DNA from: Candidatus Rhodoferax bjergmarkensis
GTDB lineage: Bacteria > Pseudomonadota > Gammaproteobacteria > Burkholderiales > Burkholderiaceae_C
NCBI GenBank assembly: GCA_016708345.1
Contig: JADJFX010000041.1
Coordinates: 16,991 to 80,990 of the forward strand
Direction: 5' to 3'
DNA: 64,000 bases
Shown: in pieces, positions 53,240-63,000 of the stretch
Position numbering within the stretch: position 1 is the first letter of the stretch
How the letters are laid out: the number at the start of each line of letters is the position of its first letter
Notes under the pieces: model-generated
What the model was told of the DNA's origin: nothing
The model's input: only the letters and a program-made list of their open reading frames with translations
Database searches by the model: none
Translations under genes and position numbers: made by a program

Positions 53240-54638
53240 TCAATGCGCCGTGAAGTTTACGCGGCTCGGCACCGGCTTAGGTGTTCCGACAGCACCACCG
53301 CGGCATCCGGCAGGAAGAACCCAGAAGTAAAACAGGGTGCCAAGCTGCGACGCGACCACCGATGTCGGACGGGGGCAGCATGCCCAGGTAGCTCCAGCAC
53401 CCAAAGTTGATCCGCAAAAACGGCATACAGGTACCTTGCCAAGTCAGGACAGTAGCGAATGGTTTGACCGGCTGTTGTCCAGCCAAGGAAGAACAGAATC
53501 ACAACGCCGCCGCCCCATCGCCACCACGCCCCAGGATTTGGCGTCGATCAGGAGCATCATGGCAACGATGCCAGCGCCCGCCCAGAATGATTGCCCGCGA
53601 AAACAGCGGGCATTTTGCCGGGCGCTTATTGCCCAAAAAAGCACCACCAAGTACACAGGCAATCAGCGCGTACATCACTCTCGTCGGTGACGGCACGCGG
53701 CATTGAATAGAGGGGCGTGGAAATACCGGACCAGGGCAATGTGCAACGAAGGGTCTTGAACGGGTCAGCCGGGATGAAGTTGTTGTACTCCGAGGAAATA
53801 GCCGCCCATTTCAGGTGCAAAAGATCACGATGGCGGTGAACACCGTCAGGAACACGCTGACGCCGAAAATATCATGCACCGAGTAGTAGGGATGGAAGGA
53901 ATGCCATCAAGCGGGATGCCCTTGCGCATCTTTGGAAGCCTTGATTTCAATCCCGTCGGGATTGTTGGAACCCGCTTCATGCAGCGCAATAATGTGCGCA
54001 ACCACCAAGCCCAGCAGCACCAGCGGCACCGCGATCACATGGAAGCTGAAGAAGCGGTTCAGCGTGGCATCACCCACCACAAAGTCGCCGCGAATCAGCA
54101 GGCCAGATCGGGGCCGACAAAGGGAATGGCGGAAAACGGGTTAGCGATCACCCTGACGCACCCCAGTAGCTCATCTGACCCCAAGGCAACAGGTAGCCCA
54201 CGGAGGCTTCGGCCATCGGGGCCAAAGATGCCCCAGCCAAACAGCCAGATCAGCTCGCGCGGTTTGCAGTAGCTGCCGTACATGAGGCCACGGAACATGT
54301 CCAGATGGACCACCACAAAGAAGGCCGAAGGCACCTGTGGAGTGCATGTAGCGAATCAGCCAGCCCCAAGAGACATCACGCATGATGTACTCGACAGTAC
54401 AGAAAGCCAGCGCGGCATCGGGACTGTAGTGCATCACAGAAAATGCCGGTGACGGTCTGAATCACCAGCACCAGAAGCGAGAGTGAGCCAAGATGTGCCA
54501 GGAAGTTAGAGTTCTTGGGTGCCGTGAGTACTCGCTCATGTGCTCTTTGAAGCTTGGACAGCGGAAGCCGTTTGTCCACCAATTGAGACAGTTTTTCGCC
54601 AGCGGGGCGTTCGGGGAAACTTCGTGAAATTCAGCCAT
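53240..54638 (-). CDS. petB: Cytochrome b of the bc1 complex, heavily frameshifted
   Basis: ATG at 54638 (MAEFHEVSPN...), then QLVDKRLPLSKLQRAHE, VLTAPKNSNFLAHLGSLSLL and VLVIQTVTGIF, the first amphipathic helix and first membrane helix of bacterial cytochrome b. It ends ...PSRVNFTAH before a TGA at 53240-53242. Between them fragments in all three frames match hydrophobic helices (for example SHLDMFRGLMYGSYCKPREL). Cytochrome b carries both quinone sites and two hemes; the ligand histidines cannot be checked because of the indels. It lies between petA (11 bp upstream) and petC. Confidence 0.82.
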
Positions 54639-54649
54639 GATGTTCTTTC

Positions 54650-55237
54650 TTAGGCTTTCTTGTCGTCACCAATGAGGAGCTTGGTGTCAGAGAGGAATTA
54701 CATATGCGGCGGGACTTCGGGGTTGTCCGGCGCGGGCTTGTTTGTAGACCCGGCCAGCCAGTCAAGGTGGAGCCGTGGCAAGGGCGAAAAAAGCCACCTT
54801 GCCAGTCGTCCGGCAGCGAAGGCTGGGCACCGGTCTGGAATTTATCTGAAGGCGAGCAGCAAGTGGGACCCAAGCCCACCAATCACCAAGTACTCGGGCT
54901 TGATGGAACGGGTTGCATTGCGGGCGTATTCGGGGCTTGCTCGGCAGGCTTGCGCTCGGACTTGGGGTCGGCCAATTGGGAATCGAGTTTGGGCAACACA
55001 GCGAGTTGCTCGGGCGTGCGAAGCGCAAAATCCACACCGGCTTGCGCGCCACTCTCCGTCATTTTTCGCCGGGTTTGAGGCGGAAATGTCCGCCTCGGCG
55101 GCTGCACCAGCGCCCTTGGCCCCTTTTCACCGAAGGCTGAAAACTGCGCCTGACAAAGGAACGACGGCTGCAACACCGCCCACGGCACCAACGCAGGTGG
55201 ACGCGATCAACCACGTCCGTTTACTGGCGTCGAACGG
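54650..55237 (-). CDS. petA: Rieske iron-sulfur subunit of the bc1 complex, frameshifted
   Basis: The N-terminal part reads DASKRTWLIASTCVGAVGGV (Tat-type signal and anchor helix), then PVWILR, RTPEQLAVLPKLDSQLADPK and SERKPAEQAP. The cluster-binding part gives CSPSDKFQTGAQPSLPDDWQ, GGFF and PCHGST, that is the CTHLGC and CPCHGS boxes partly garbled. It ends GEDKKA-like before the TAA at 54650-54652. The exact start, near 55237, is lost. First gene of petABC-sspAB; a promoter should lie between it and mscL. Confidence 0.82.
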
Positions 55238-55408
55238 CCGTTATCACAAAGGCTTTCACTCGCCGGGAATCCTCAATGAAAACATCACTACTGGGGTACC
55301 CAACCGGGTTGTAGTGGACCAATAGCGGCGGGCTTTGGGACGAACTCAAGCCGCCGGTAGTTTTGATTGATACTCCCATTTTTTAAACTTGATTAATTAG
55401 ACAGGCCC

Positions 55409-55835
55409 ATGGGAATGATGCAAGGAATTCAAAAGAGTTTGCCGTCAAGGTAATGTGATGGATCTGGCAGTCGGTGTGATCATTGGCGGCGCGTTCGACA
55501 AAATTTTTGACTCCGTGGTGGGCGACCTGGTTATGCCAATGGTTGGGGCGGTGGGGGGGGCTTGATTTTTCCAACCTCTTCATCGTGCTGGGCGCCGCCC
55601 CTAGGCACTGCCATGACGATGGATGCCTTAAGAAGGCTGGCACACCATTGCTGGCCTATGGCAACTTCATCACCGTGGCGGTGAACTTGCCATTTTGGCG
55701 TTCATCATTTTCATGATGGTCAAACAAATCAACCGTCTGAAAAGATGCCCCGCCACCACCTGCCGCGCCCCCCCAGCCCCGACGCCGGAAGATGTGCTGC
55801 TGCTGCGCGAGATTCGCGACAACCTCAAAAGATAA
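55409..55835 (+). CDS. mscL: Large-conductance mechanosensitive channel, frameshifted
   Basis: ATG at 55409 (MGMMQGIQKSLPSR), then in another frame NVMDLAVGVIIGGAFDKIFD and SVVGDLVMPMVGAVGG, the first helix and pore of MscL, followed by FSNLFIVLG, TPLLAYGNFITVAVN, FIIFMMVKQINRL and a Pro-rich tail with TPEDVLLLREIRDNLKR before the TAA at 55833-55835. Expected length is about 140 residues. A GGGGGGGG run near 55552-55560 marks one frame break. It opens under hypo-osmotic shock. Confidence 0.85.
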
Positions 55836-55838
55836 TTT

Positions 55839-55899
55839 ACTATAGTTTTAGTAGCTGCTGGCGCTTATTCCTGCGCTAGCGGTCAATTTCAGATACCTA
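55839..55899 (+). repeat. Dispersed palindromic repeat, copy 9
   Basis: CTATAGTTTTAGTAGCTGCT, then GGCGCTTATTCCTGCGCTAG and CGGTCAATTTCAGATACCT. It lies between the convergent mscL and pdxA genes; its tail supplies the pdxA stop codon. Confidence 0.75.
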
Positions 55900-56925
55900 A
55901 AAATGCAATGATCCGCCAAGCTGGCGGGCCATACGAATCGCCTCGATCAGGCTGGACGCATCGGCCTGGCCGGTGCCGGCAATGTCAAACGCGGTGCCGT
56001 GGTCCGGATGGTGCGCACCAGCAACCCCGGCGCGTCACATTCACCCCCCTTGTCAACACCGGTACGTCACGGGAATCAAACCTCGGTCGTGGTACATCGC
56101 CAGTACCACATCAAACTCACCAGACTGACCCGCTTTCGACCGTGCGCATGAAGATGGTGTCGGGCGCAAAGGAACCGCTGACCTGCAGGCCTTCAGCACC
56201 GCCTGCTGGACGGCGGGCGCAATGTTGTCCTCCTCCCGCCCGAATAGCCCCCCTCCCCGCCCAGGGTTAAGGACCCGCCACACCAATGCGCGGTGCCCGC
56301 TACAACCTGCAAGGACTGGTGCGTGATGCGCAGGGCTCCAGCACCCGGTCAAACGCGACCACCTCAATGGCCGCACGCAAAGAAACATGAATGCTGACCA
56401 GCACCACCCGCGGACCGTCATTGGCCAGCATCATGCGCACCAGCATGGCTGCCAGCAGCAGCTTTGATGGGCGGCGGCCAGGGCCTGCAGCATTTCCGTG
56501 GCGGCCCGGGATACTGTGCGTGTGGTTCCCCCGCAAGCGCCAGCGCCGCTTGTTCAGCAGTGCCGTCACCCGGGCCGCCACTTCGCCGCGCGGCCTCACC
56601 TACGCCGCCCATACCACGCACTCGGCCGCCCCGCTTGCCTGCGCTGGCGCTGAGCTGCCCCAGCGGCATTTCGCCAGGTGTACCCACCTGCAACACCGGC
56701 AGGCGGCGTGGCGGCAGGTCAAGGCTTGCAGCGGCAGATCGAGCTGCGCCACCGGCGGCTGGTATCTGCCCCGCGCTGGTCAGTTGCACGGCCCGGCGCA
56801 TGATTGCGACGTCGCCAACGACAAAACAGCCTTGCGTGACCTGCGGGGCATCCAGAAACGACTTGGCTGATTTCGGGGCCATTGCCCGCCAGGGTCGCCC
56901 GGGGTGATGGCAATCGGTTTTTCAT
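55897..56925 (-). CDS. pdxA: 4-hydroxythreonine-4-phosphate dehydrogenase, heavily frameshifted
   Basis: Start region ATG at 56925 followed, with one frame change, by KPIAITPGDP and NGPEIS, the PdxA N-terminus. Further pieces are AKSFLDAPQVTQGCFVVGDV, IMRRAVQL, LPVLQVGTPGEMPLGQLSA, RVVLVSIHVSLRAAIE and, at the end, HPDHGTAFDIAGTGQADASS then LIEAIRMARQLGGSLHF before the TAG at 55897. PdxA oxidises 4-phosphohydroxy-threonine in pyridoxal phosphate synthesis. Expected length is about 330 residues, fitting the span. Many indels. Confidence 0.82.
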
Positions 56926-56970
56926 GGTGGATGGGGGTGGGGGGGGGGGGCACTGGACTCATTCCGGTTC

Positions 56971-57049
56971 CGAGAGCGACATTAGGCGCGAAGCCACAGT
57001 GCTGTAGGGCGACAGGCAAGCCCATGTCAGTTGATATGGAAATGGAATC
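56971..57049 (+). repeat. Third dispersed repeat family, copy 1
   Basis: Contains GGCGCGAAGCC, GGGCGACAGGCAAGC and CATGTCAGTTGATATGGAAA then TGGAATC. A related copy is at 59841-59931. It lies between pdxA and the Nif3-like gene, next to a poly-G run (56936-56950). Confidence 0.5.
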
Positions 57050-57804
57050 TACGCGGATTGTCAATGTCAATGAACTCATGAAGCAGCCCACACTGCGCCG
57101 CCACATAGGCCCGCGACAGCGGGGGCACCGTAACGTTCTGGCGTGGTAGCCCCGCAGCGAGAAATGCGACGCCGCATTCACGCGCCCAGTGCGCCTGCGG
57201 CTCAGATATTTCGCCGGTGATGAAAGCGTCGGCACCGGCTGACAATGGCGGCTTCAAATAGCTTTGCGCCCGCCACTGCACCGCACTATAGTTTTAATAG
57301 CTCGTTGCGCACCATCAACAAGGCGCTACCGGCCTGTTGCGTAAATTCAAGGTGCTCTGCAAGGCCTCGGCAGTTGTAAAATCACGCGCCAACCGCGCGC
57401 TGCCCGCAGAAAACCCAAGTCTTGCTCGCCAAAAGCGGGCCCGGCGACCTGACCCAAGGCCTTCGCAAGCCCAGTTGCGCGTTGTTGCCCAGTTCGGGGC
57501 GCGCATCGAGCGGCAGGTGGTAAGCCAACAGATTGATATCGTGCGCCAACAGCAGCGCCAGCCGCTGCTTCATCCAGCCGGTGATGCGCCCGTCCTGCCG
57601 CGCCAGAACAGGCCGTGGTGGACAAAATAGCATCTGCCTGCGCGGCAATCGCCGCCTCGATCAAAAGCCCGGCTGCGGTGACGCCGGAGACGATTTTTCG
57701 CGCTGGCCCGGCCTTCCCTGCAGGCCCGTTGGAGACCAGAATCGCGAAATCGCCCGGGTTCAAGCAGGGGCGTCAAAGTTTAAAAGCTCAGTGCGGTCGA
57801 TCAT
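57049..57804 (-). CDS. Nif3-like dinuclear metal-centre protein, frameshifted
   Basis: ATG at 57804 (MIDRTELLNF), then in shifting frames KIVSGVTAAGLLIEAAIAAQ, ADAI, VHHGLFWRG, ITGWMKQRLALLLAHDINLL, AYHLPLDARPELGNNAQLGL and, near the end, AGADAFITGEISEPQAHWAR then LLHEFIDIDNP. The HHGLFW and GEISE motifs carry the metal ligands of the Nif3/YbgI family. The family function is debated. About 57286-57345 a copy of the dispersed repeat interrupts it where a variable linker is expected. Expected length is about 250 residues. Confidence 0.8.
57286..57345 (+). repeat. Dispersed palindromic repeat, copy 10, inside the Nif3-like gene
   Basis: CTATAGTTTTAATAGCTCGT, then TGCGCACCATCAACAAGGCG and CTACCGGCCTGTTGCG. 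It falls between FTTAEAL and the AQSY segment of the gene. Indels prevent deciding whether it is in frame. Confidence 0.6.
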
Positions 57805-58266
57805 GGCATGGGTTCATCTGGAGGGCCGGGAAGTTTAGGGGGTTGGCTGCGCCGCCTGCACCGTGCTGTCGCAGCCCAGGCAAGCGGCGATCCAGCGCTT
57901 TGCCAAACGGGCCCAAAACCCAAGCCAGGGGGGAACCCATGCCTTGAGAAAATTGGGCGCGCCAGTTGCAACACCTCCTTCGGTGCCGTGACGGCTCCAC
58001 GCGGCGGTATTGGCGCGCATCGTCTTGCCCCTGACGCTGCCGCACAAACGCCCGGCGCTTGCGCGACTAACTCCGTGCCCGGCGGACAAGGCTCCAGCAA
58101 GCAGACACGCCACAGCCATTGCAGGGCGCACCCCGTACCAGCTTGGCACTGGCCTCTGGGCATCAATATGACGTGGTGCGAGCATCATGGCGATGGAAGG
58201 CGACTTGGCTCGATAAATGGGGCAACTGTACAGCCCGAAAGTCCTGCGAAGCCTACAATTGCGCTC
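57805..58266. other. Unassigned coding-like stretch between the Nif3-like and DegQ-like genes
   Basis: Several overlapping frames on the minus strand (for example PSWYGVRPAMAVACLLAGAL) look like damaged coding sequence or a leader, but no family can be read. Given the frameshift density here I leave it unassigned. Confidence 0.3.
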
Positions 58267-58313
58267 ATGCTTTCAACTTTGTCCCTACCCCAGCGCGGGT
58301 ACCGAGCCCGCCA

Positions 58314-59444
58314 ATGCCACAAGGAACGTCTTTGGTTGTTGCTTTTCACAAACCGTCACGTGCTGGTGGACGCCTATTTTGTCGTCGGCGCGCTCCAACC
58401 AGACTGGCTGAACCATCGCCCACCCAGGCGTCGCCGTGAACTGGAGCCCCCCCAGCCCGCCCCCGGCGTTGACCGCCGGGCAGCCCTCGACTGGCGGCTC
58501 AAGAATCCTCGGCCGTGGTCAGCATCAACACCAGCAAGGCGGACCGACGCGTTACGCGCAGCGCCGACCCTGGTTCAAGTTCTTTTTGGTGAGCAGGGCA
58601 ATAAGCCGCAAGTGAGCAGGCGGCGGCGTCATCGTCAGCAGCAGTGGCTACATTCGACCAACAACCACGTGGTGGAGAGCGCCGACGAAATCGAGGTGAC
58701 CTCCTCAACGACAACCGCCATGCCAACGCCAAAGGTGATCGGAACTGATCCGGATTCCGTTACTGGCGGTGCTCAAGATTGATTGGAGCGTTTGCCCGCC
58801 ATTGTTTTCTAGGCAATTCCGATAACCTGCAGGTGGGTGACCAGGTGCTGGCCATCCGGCAACCCCTTTGGCGTTAGGCGGACAATCACCGGCGGCAAAG
58901 TCAGCGCTGGGCGCAACCAGCTGGGCATCAACACCTTTGAGCTTTATCCCGGACCGATGCCATCAACCCCGGCAATTCGGCGGCGCGCGGGTGGACACCA
59001 ACGGCAACCTGCTGGGCATCAAACCGCCATTTATTCGCGCTCGGGCGGCAACACGGGCATCGGTTTTACCATTCCAGAACCTCCACCGCCCGCATGGCTG
59101 ATGGACTCGATCGTGAAGACGGGCGGGTCACGCGCGGCTGGATCGGCGTGGAGCCCAACGATTTGTCGCCCGAACTGGCAGAGCTTTTGGCATCAAGGCC
59201 CCAAAGGGTGATCATCACCGGCGTGTTGCAAAACGGCCCCGCCGCGCAAGCCGGCATCCACCCGGCGACGTCATCACCGGCGTGGTAAGCAAAACATCGA
59301 CAATGTGTCGGAACTGCTGGCTGGTGGTGGCAGCCCTCAAGCCAGGCACGGCGGCCAAGTTCTCGGTGATGCGGCGCGGTGACAACCTGGAACTGGATGT
59401 GACGCCCGGTGTAAGGCCCCAAATCGCGTCAGCAGGATCAATAA
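58314..59444 (+). CDS. DegQ/DegS-like periplasmic serine protease, frameshifted
   Basis: N-terminal anchor helix with AYFVVGALQPDWLN-like text, then trypsin-like domain pieces: TNNHVVESADEIEV (catalytic His), KVIGTDPDS (catalytic Asp region), GNSDNLQVGDQVLAI, NQLGINTFE and a damaged NPGNSGGA (catalytic Ser). The PDZ domain is clearest: VTRGWIGVEPNDLSPELAE, VIITGVLQNGPAAQAGIHP, then AAKFSVMRRGDNLELDVTPG. One PDZ and a membrane anchor favour a DegS-like arrangement. Start at 58314 or 58267; the stop is probably the TAA at 59442-59444. At least five indels. Confidence 0.82.
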
Positions 59445-59460
59445 GGGATGCAGTTTTTGC

Positions 59461-59503
59461 TTACATTCAGTAGCTGGCTGCGCACGTCCATATGCGTAAT
59501 ACC
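59461..59503 (+). repeat. Dispersed palindromic repeat, copy 11
   Basis: ATTCAGTAGCTGGCTGCGCA, then CGTCCATATGCGTAATACC; somewhat degenerate. It lies just after the protease gene. Confidence 0.55.
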
Positions 59504-59508
59504 TTATT

Positions 59509-59603
59509 TCCCCACTCCCCCCGCCCCTCTCTCCCTAGACAGGGCGAAAAGGGAGCCTTAACTAACCCATTTGGCCGCGTGTTCAAAAGTCAGGACGTAC
59601 CCG
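59509..59603 (-). repeat. Second dispersed repeat family, copy C (inverted)
   Basis: The reverse complement contains AACACGCGGCCAAATGGGTT, then GGCTCCCTTTTCGCCC and a GGGGCGGGGGGAGTGGGG tail, matching copy A at 41888-41992. With copy B it forms a head-to-head inverted pair about 140 bp apart. Confidence 0.65.
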
Positions 59604-59740
59604 CGCCGCTTGGCGTAGTGACAGTTCGTGGTTTGAATTGGTAAGTTGGTAAGTTGGTGAGGCAGTAAGTCGGCCATTTCACCTGACCGGACTCAGCTGG
59701 GCTCAAGACCCTTGCGTTGCCGGTGGAGATGAACTCACTC

Positions 59741-59823
59741 ACTTAAAACACGCGGCCAAATGGGCTGTTAAGCTCACCCTCGCCCGGCGGGCCATGAGGG
59801 ATTCAGGGAAAGTGGGGGAAAAA
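59741..59823 (+). repeat. Second dispersed repeat family, copy B
   Basis: AACACGCGGCCAAATGGGCT, GTTAAGCTCACCCTCGCCCG and a GGGAAAGTGGGGGAA tail. Confidence 0.65.
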
Positions 59824-59840
59824 TCTTACTCCGTTTTCAG

Positions 59841-59931
59841 ATCGATGCGACGTGGGCGCGAAGCCGCGGGCGGTGCTGCTGGCACGACAAGGCGAAGCAA
59901 CAACATGTCCGGTTGATATGAAATGGAATTA
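59841..59931 (+). repeat. Third dispersed repeat family, copy 2
   Basis: GGGCGCGAAGCCGCGG, then CACGACAAGGCGAAGCAACA, CATGTCCGGTTGATATGAAA and TGGAATTAA; about 75 percent like 56971-57049 by eye. Confidence 0.5.
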
Positions 59932-60034
59932 AGGGCATCAGACAAGCAAAAACCCACTCATTCAATAGCCGATACGCCCCAGCCAGCAGCGTCATGGTCG
60001 GCGCCGCGCCATCGGTGCCATCGGTAGTAACGTT

Positions 60035-60092
60035 TGCTATATTTCTAATAGCTGCCAGCGCTTATTCCGCGTGCAAAGCACAATTTTATACC
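60035..60092 (+). repeat. Dispersed palindromic repeat, copy 12
   Basis: GCTATATTTCTAATAGCTGC, then CAGCGCTTATTCCGCGTGCA and AAGCACAATTTTATACC. It lies at or just beyond the end of the large CheB-CheR gene. Confidence 0.7.
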
Positions 60093-60099
60093 TGTTCCA

Positions 60100-63000
60100 C
60101 AAGTGAAACCGAACCTTGGCAAAAGCACTCCGGACTCCACAGGTTGATCCAGCGGGGCACCGGCCCTCTCAACCTTGAAGTCCAAAATGAAAATGGCTTG
60201 CGGCCCCGGGCCGATGTCAGAACGCCGCCCATTTGAACAGCCAGATCCCCTACCAGTTGCAGGCTAAAGAGTTTTCCGCCGGGTTTCGAAATCGTCTGCC
60301 AGCCCTGTGCCAGTGTCGCTCACCCGCAAGCGCCACTGGTTGGCTGGGTCCAGCGGCCTCAATTCGATCCAGATGTCACCGGTGCGCCCCGGTGGAAAAC
60401 CATGTTTGAGACAGTTGGACACCAGCTCGCTGACCAGAAGCCACAGGTCGTCGCGGTCCATCCCCACCTGAACCGATCGTCCGGGCGCAGCTGGACAGGC
60501 GCTCGGCTAACGGGGTTCGCACGGTTTGGGTCGCGGCCTGACCACGCTAAGCACCCAAGTCAATGGCAACAAAGCTGCCTCTGCGGTAAATAATGGTTTC
60601 GTGCAAGAGGGGCCATGGCCCGAATACGGACCTGCATGTCTTTGAGCACCGCTTTGGTAGGGCAGTTACTGCGCCCGGCCTCCAAGGCAGCAAACTTGTG
60701 ATGACTTGCAGGTTGTTTTTAACGCGGTGATGTATTTCCATCAAGAGCGCGGTTTTTCCTGCAGGGATGACTGAAGGCTTGTTCCGCTTGCTTACGCTCG
60801 GTAATGTCCTGCAAGAGGCCGGCCAGGCGGACCACCCGACCACTGGCGTCACGCTCGGGGATCCTTTGACGAAGCAGGGGCGAAGTTCCCGGTTTGGCTG
60901 ATACTGTCATCAGCTCCAGCTCGTAGGGCGTGCCGTCAGGACTCTGCCTTGCCAACCGCATCAAACAGGCTGTGCGTGGACTCTGGCGTGCACAACTCAT
61001 TCTGCCTTCCGGGTTGGGGATGCCTTGCGCGGGGTCGCGCCCGAAAATGCGGAACATTTCCGGGCGACCAGGTCGTGTTGGCATCTACATCCCGCTCAAA
61101 ACTTGCCCGGAGAGCGCCGCTTTTTCTGTGCGCTCGAGCATTAGCCTTGCCGCGTTGCAAGGCGTCTTCGGTTTGCTTGCGCGCGTTGATGTCCCGCGCG
61201 GAGGGCAAGAAACAGCATCGTCTTGTCCACTGCCGGTGATACGCGCGACTCCAGCCAACAGTAGCCGCCATCTTTGCAGCGGTAGCGGTTGATGAACTGC
61301 ATGGTCACTTAGCCCACCGAGCTGGCGAGCTACTTCATGCAAAGTAGCGTCGCGGTCATCTGGATGGATCAAGTCGAGAAATGGCTGGCTAACAATCCTC
61401 TTCGACTGAATAGCCAAGCACATCGTACCAGCGAGGTCAATAACTTTGAGAAATTTCCCCTCGGTTGACGCGATGCAGGCCAGATCAGGACTGATTTGAA
61501 AAAACCGCTGGAAATCATCTTGCGCCTCTACCGTTCGGTGATATCAACAAAGAAGATGACTGCGCCTTCGATCACGTTGTCCAGCGTGCGATAAGGGCTG
61601 GACTACTTAGGGTGTACCACTGGCCTTCCGGGGTTTGCACTTCGTGCTCGACCAGTGCCAGGGGTAACCACTTACTGCCTTGATGTCAGCCACCAGGCTG
61701 GTGTAACCCACCGAGTTGGACTGAAGTGCGCCCTGGACGGCCCACGTCCGACACAATCAGGTTGATGATGCTGCTGGCCGCAGGGGTAAACTCAAAATGC
61801 AACTGCAAATCAACAAACACGGTGCCAATGCCGGTGCCGCTGAGCAAATTGTTCATGTCGTTATTCGCCCGCGACAAATCAAACACCTTCGTTGCAGCTC
61901 AGTGGTGACCGTATAACCTTCATTGACCGACTGCAGCTCTTCATTGGAAGACTGCATCTCTTCGATGGCCGGTGCAGGTCTTCGCTGTAGGTTTCCAGCA
62001 TGGCAATGGTGCTTTAAGGTACTCATCTTTGGCATCGAGCTCTTGCGAAAGTGCGGCATGATGCGTGCTGCCGCTTCAGCTTGCGGCATTTCCGGGTGCG
62101 CGCAGTCCGGCGACGACTCTGCAGAACATGAAGTGCGTCTTCGAAGGTCACCAAAAACAAGGGCGTGTCCGGGACCTGGTTCTGATCGTCCCGAACGGGA
62201 TGGACACCGGTTTGACAAGCAGTAGTTCACGGTTTGATGGTGACCTTGAGGTTGGTAAATTTCGAAAGCCTTGCGGGTCGTCACGGCATGGCGCAGCATG
62301 GTTGCTCCAGGGCGGGGCGCAAACAAATCCCGCGCCATCTTCAAAATGTTGCTGACACTCGCTTCACCAGGGCTGGTCTCCAGGTAATTCCCGGTTTGGC
62401 CATGCACGTAGAGGATGTCGCCCCTGGCGTTGATCAAGACGCTGGCCGGGATGATTTGGCGCAGCAGGCACGCTCCATCGGCTCACGCAGCGGGGCCTCA
62501 TTTCGGGTTTGGTGCCTGGGCAACCCGCCCGGACGGGGATGCAGCCAGTGGTGTCAACGGGGTCAAGGGTGCCAGCACGCGGCTGAGCAGAAACTTCTGC
62601 TGCCCTGCAAATCGATCTTGTGTTGGTAGAGCTTGGCACCGCCTTCCAGCGCGCTAAATAACATGTCAAACTCGCCAACGCCTTCCTGAATTGCCCAAAA
62701 CAGCCAGCCCCGGGTTTTGAGTGCGTAATGAAACAGCGGGATGATCTTTTTGCAGCTCCAGGGCCCATGTAGATCAGCAGATTACGGCAAGTGATCAGGA
62801 GTCAAGTCTGGAGAAAATGGCGGGTCTTTGATCAGGTCTTGTGGAAAATACCAATAAGAGTCACGGATGTTTTTGCGAGTGCAGTGGGCGCCCGTCCGCT
62901 TCCAGCGCCGAACCATAAATCGCTCGGCGAGACATCAGCTACGATGCTGACCGGATAGAGTCCGGCGCCCGCTACCCAGTAACCCGGCTATCGACATCGC

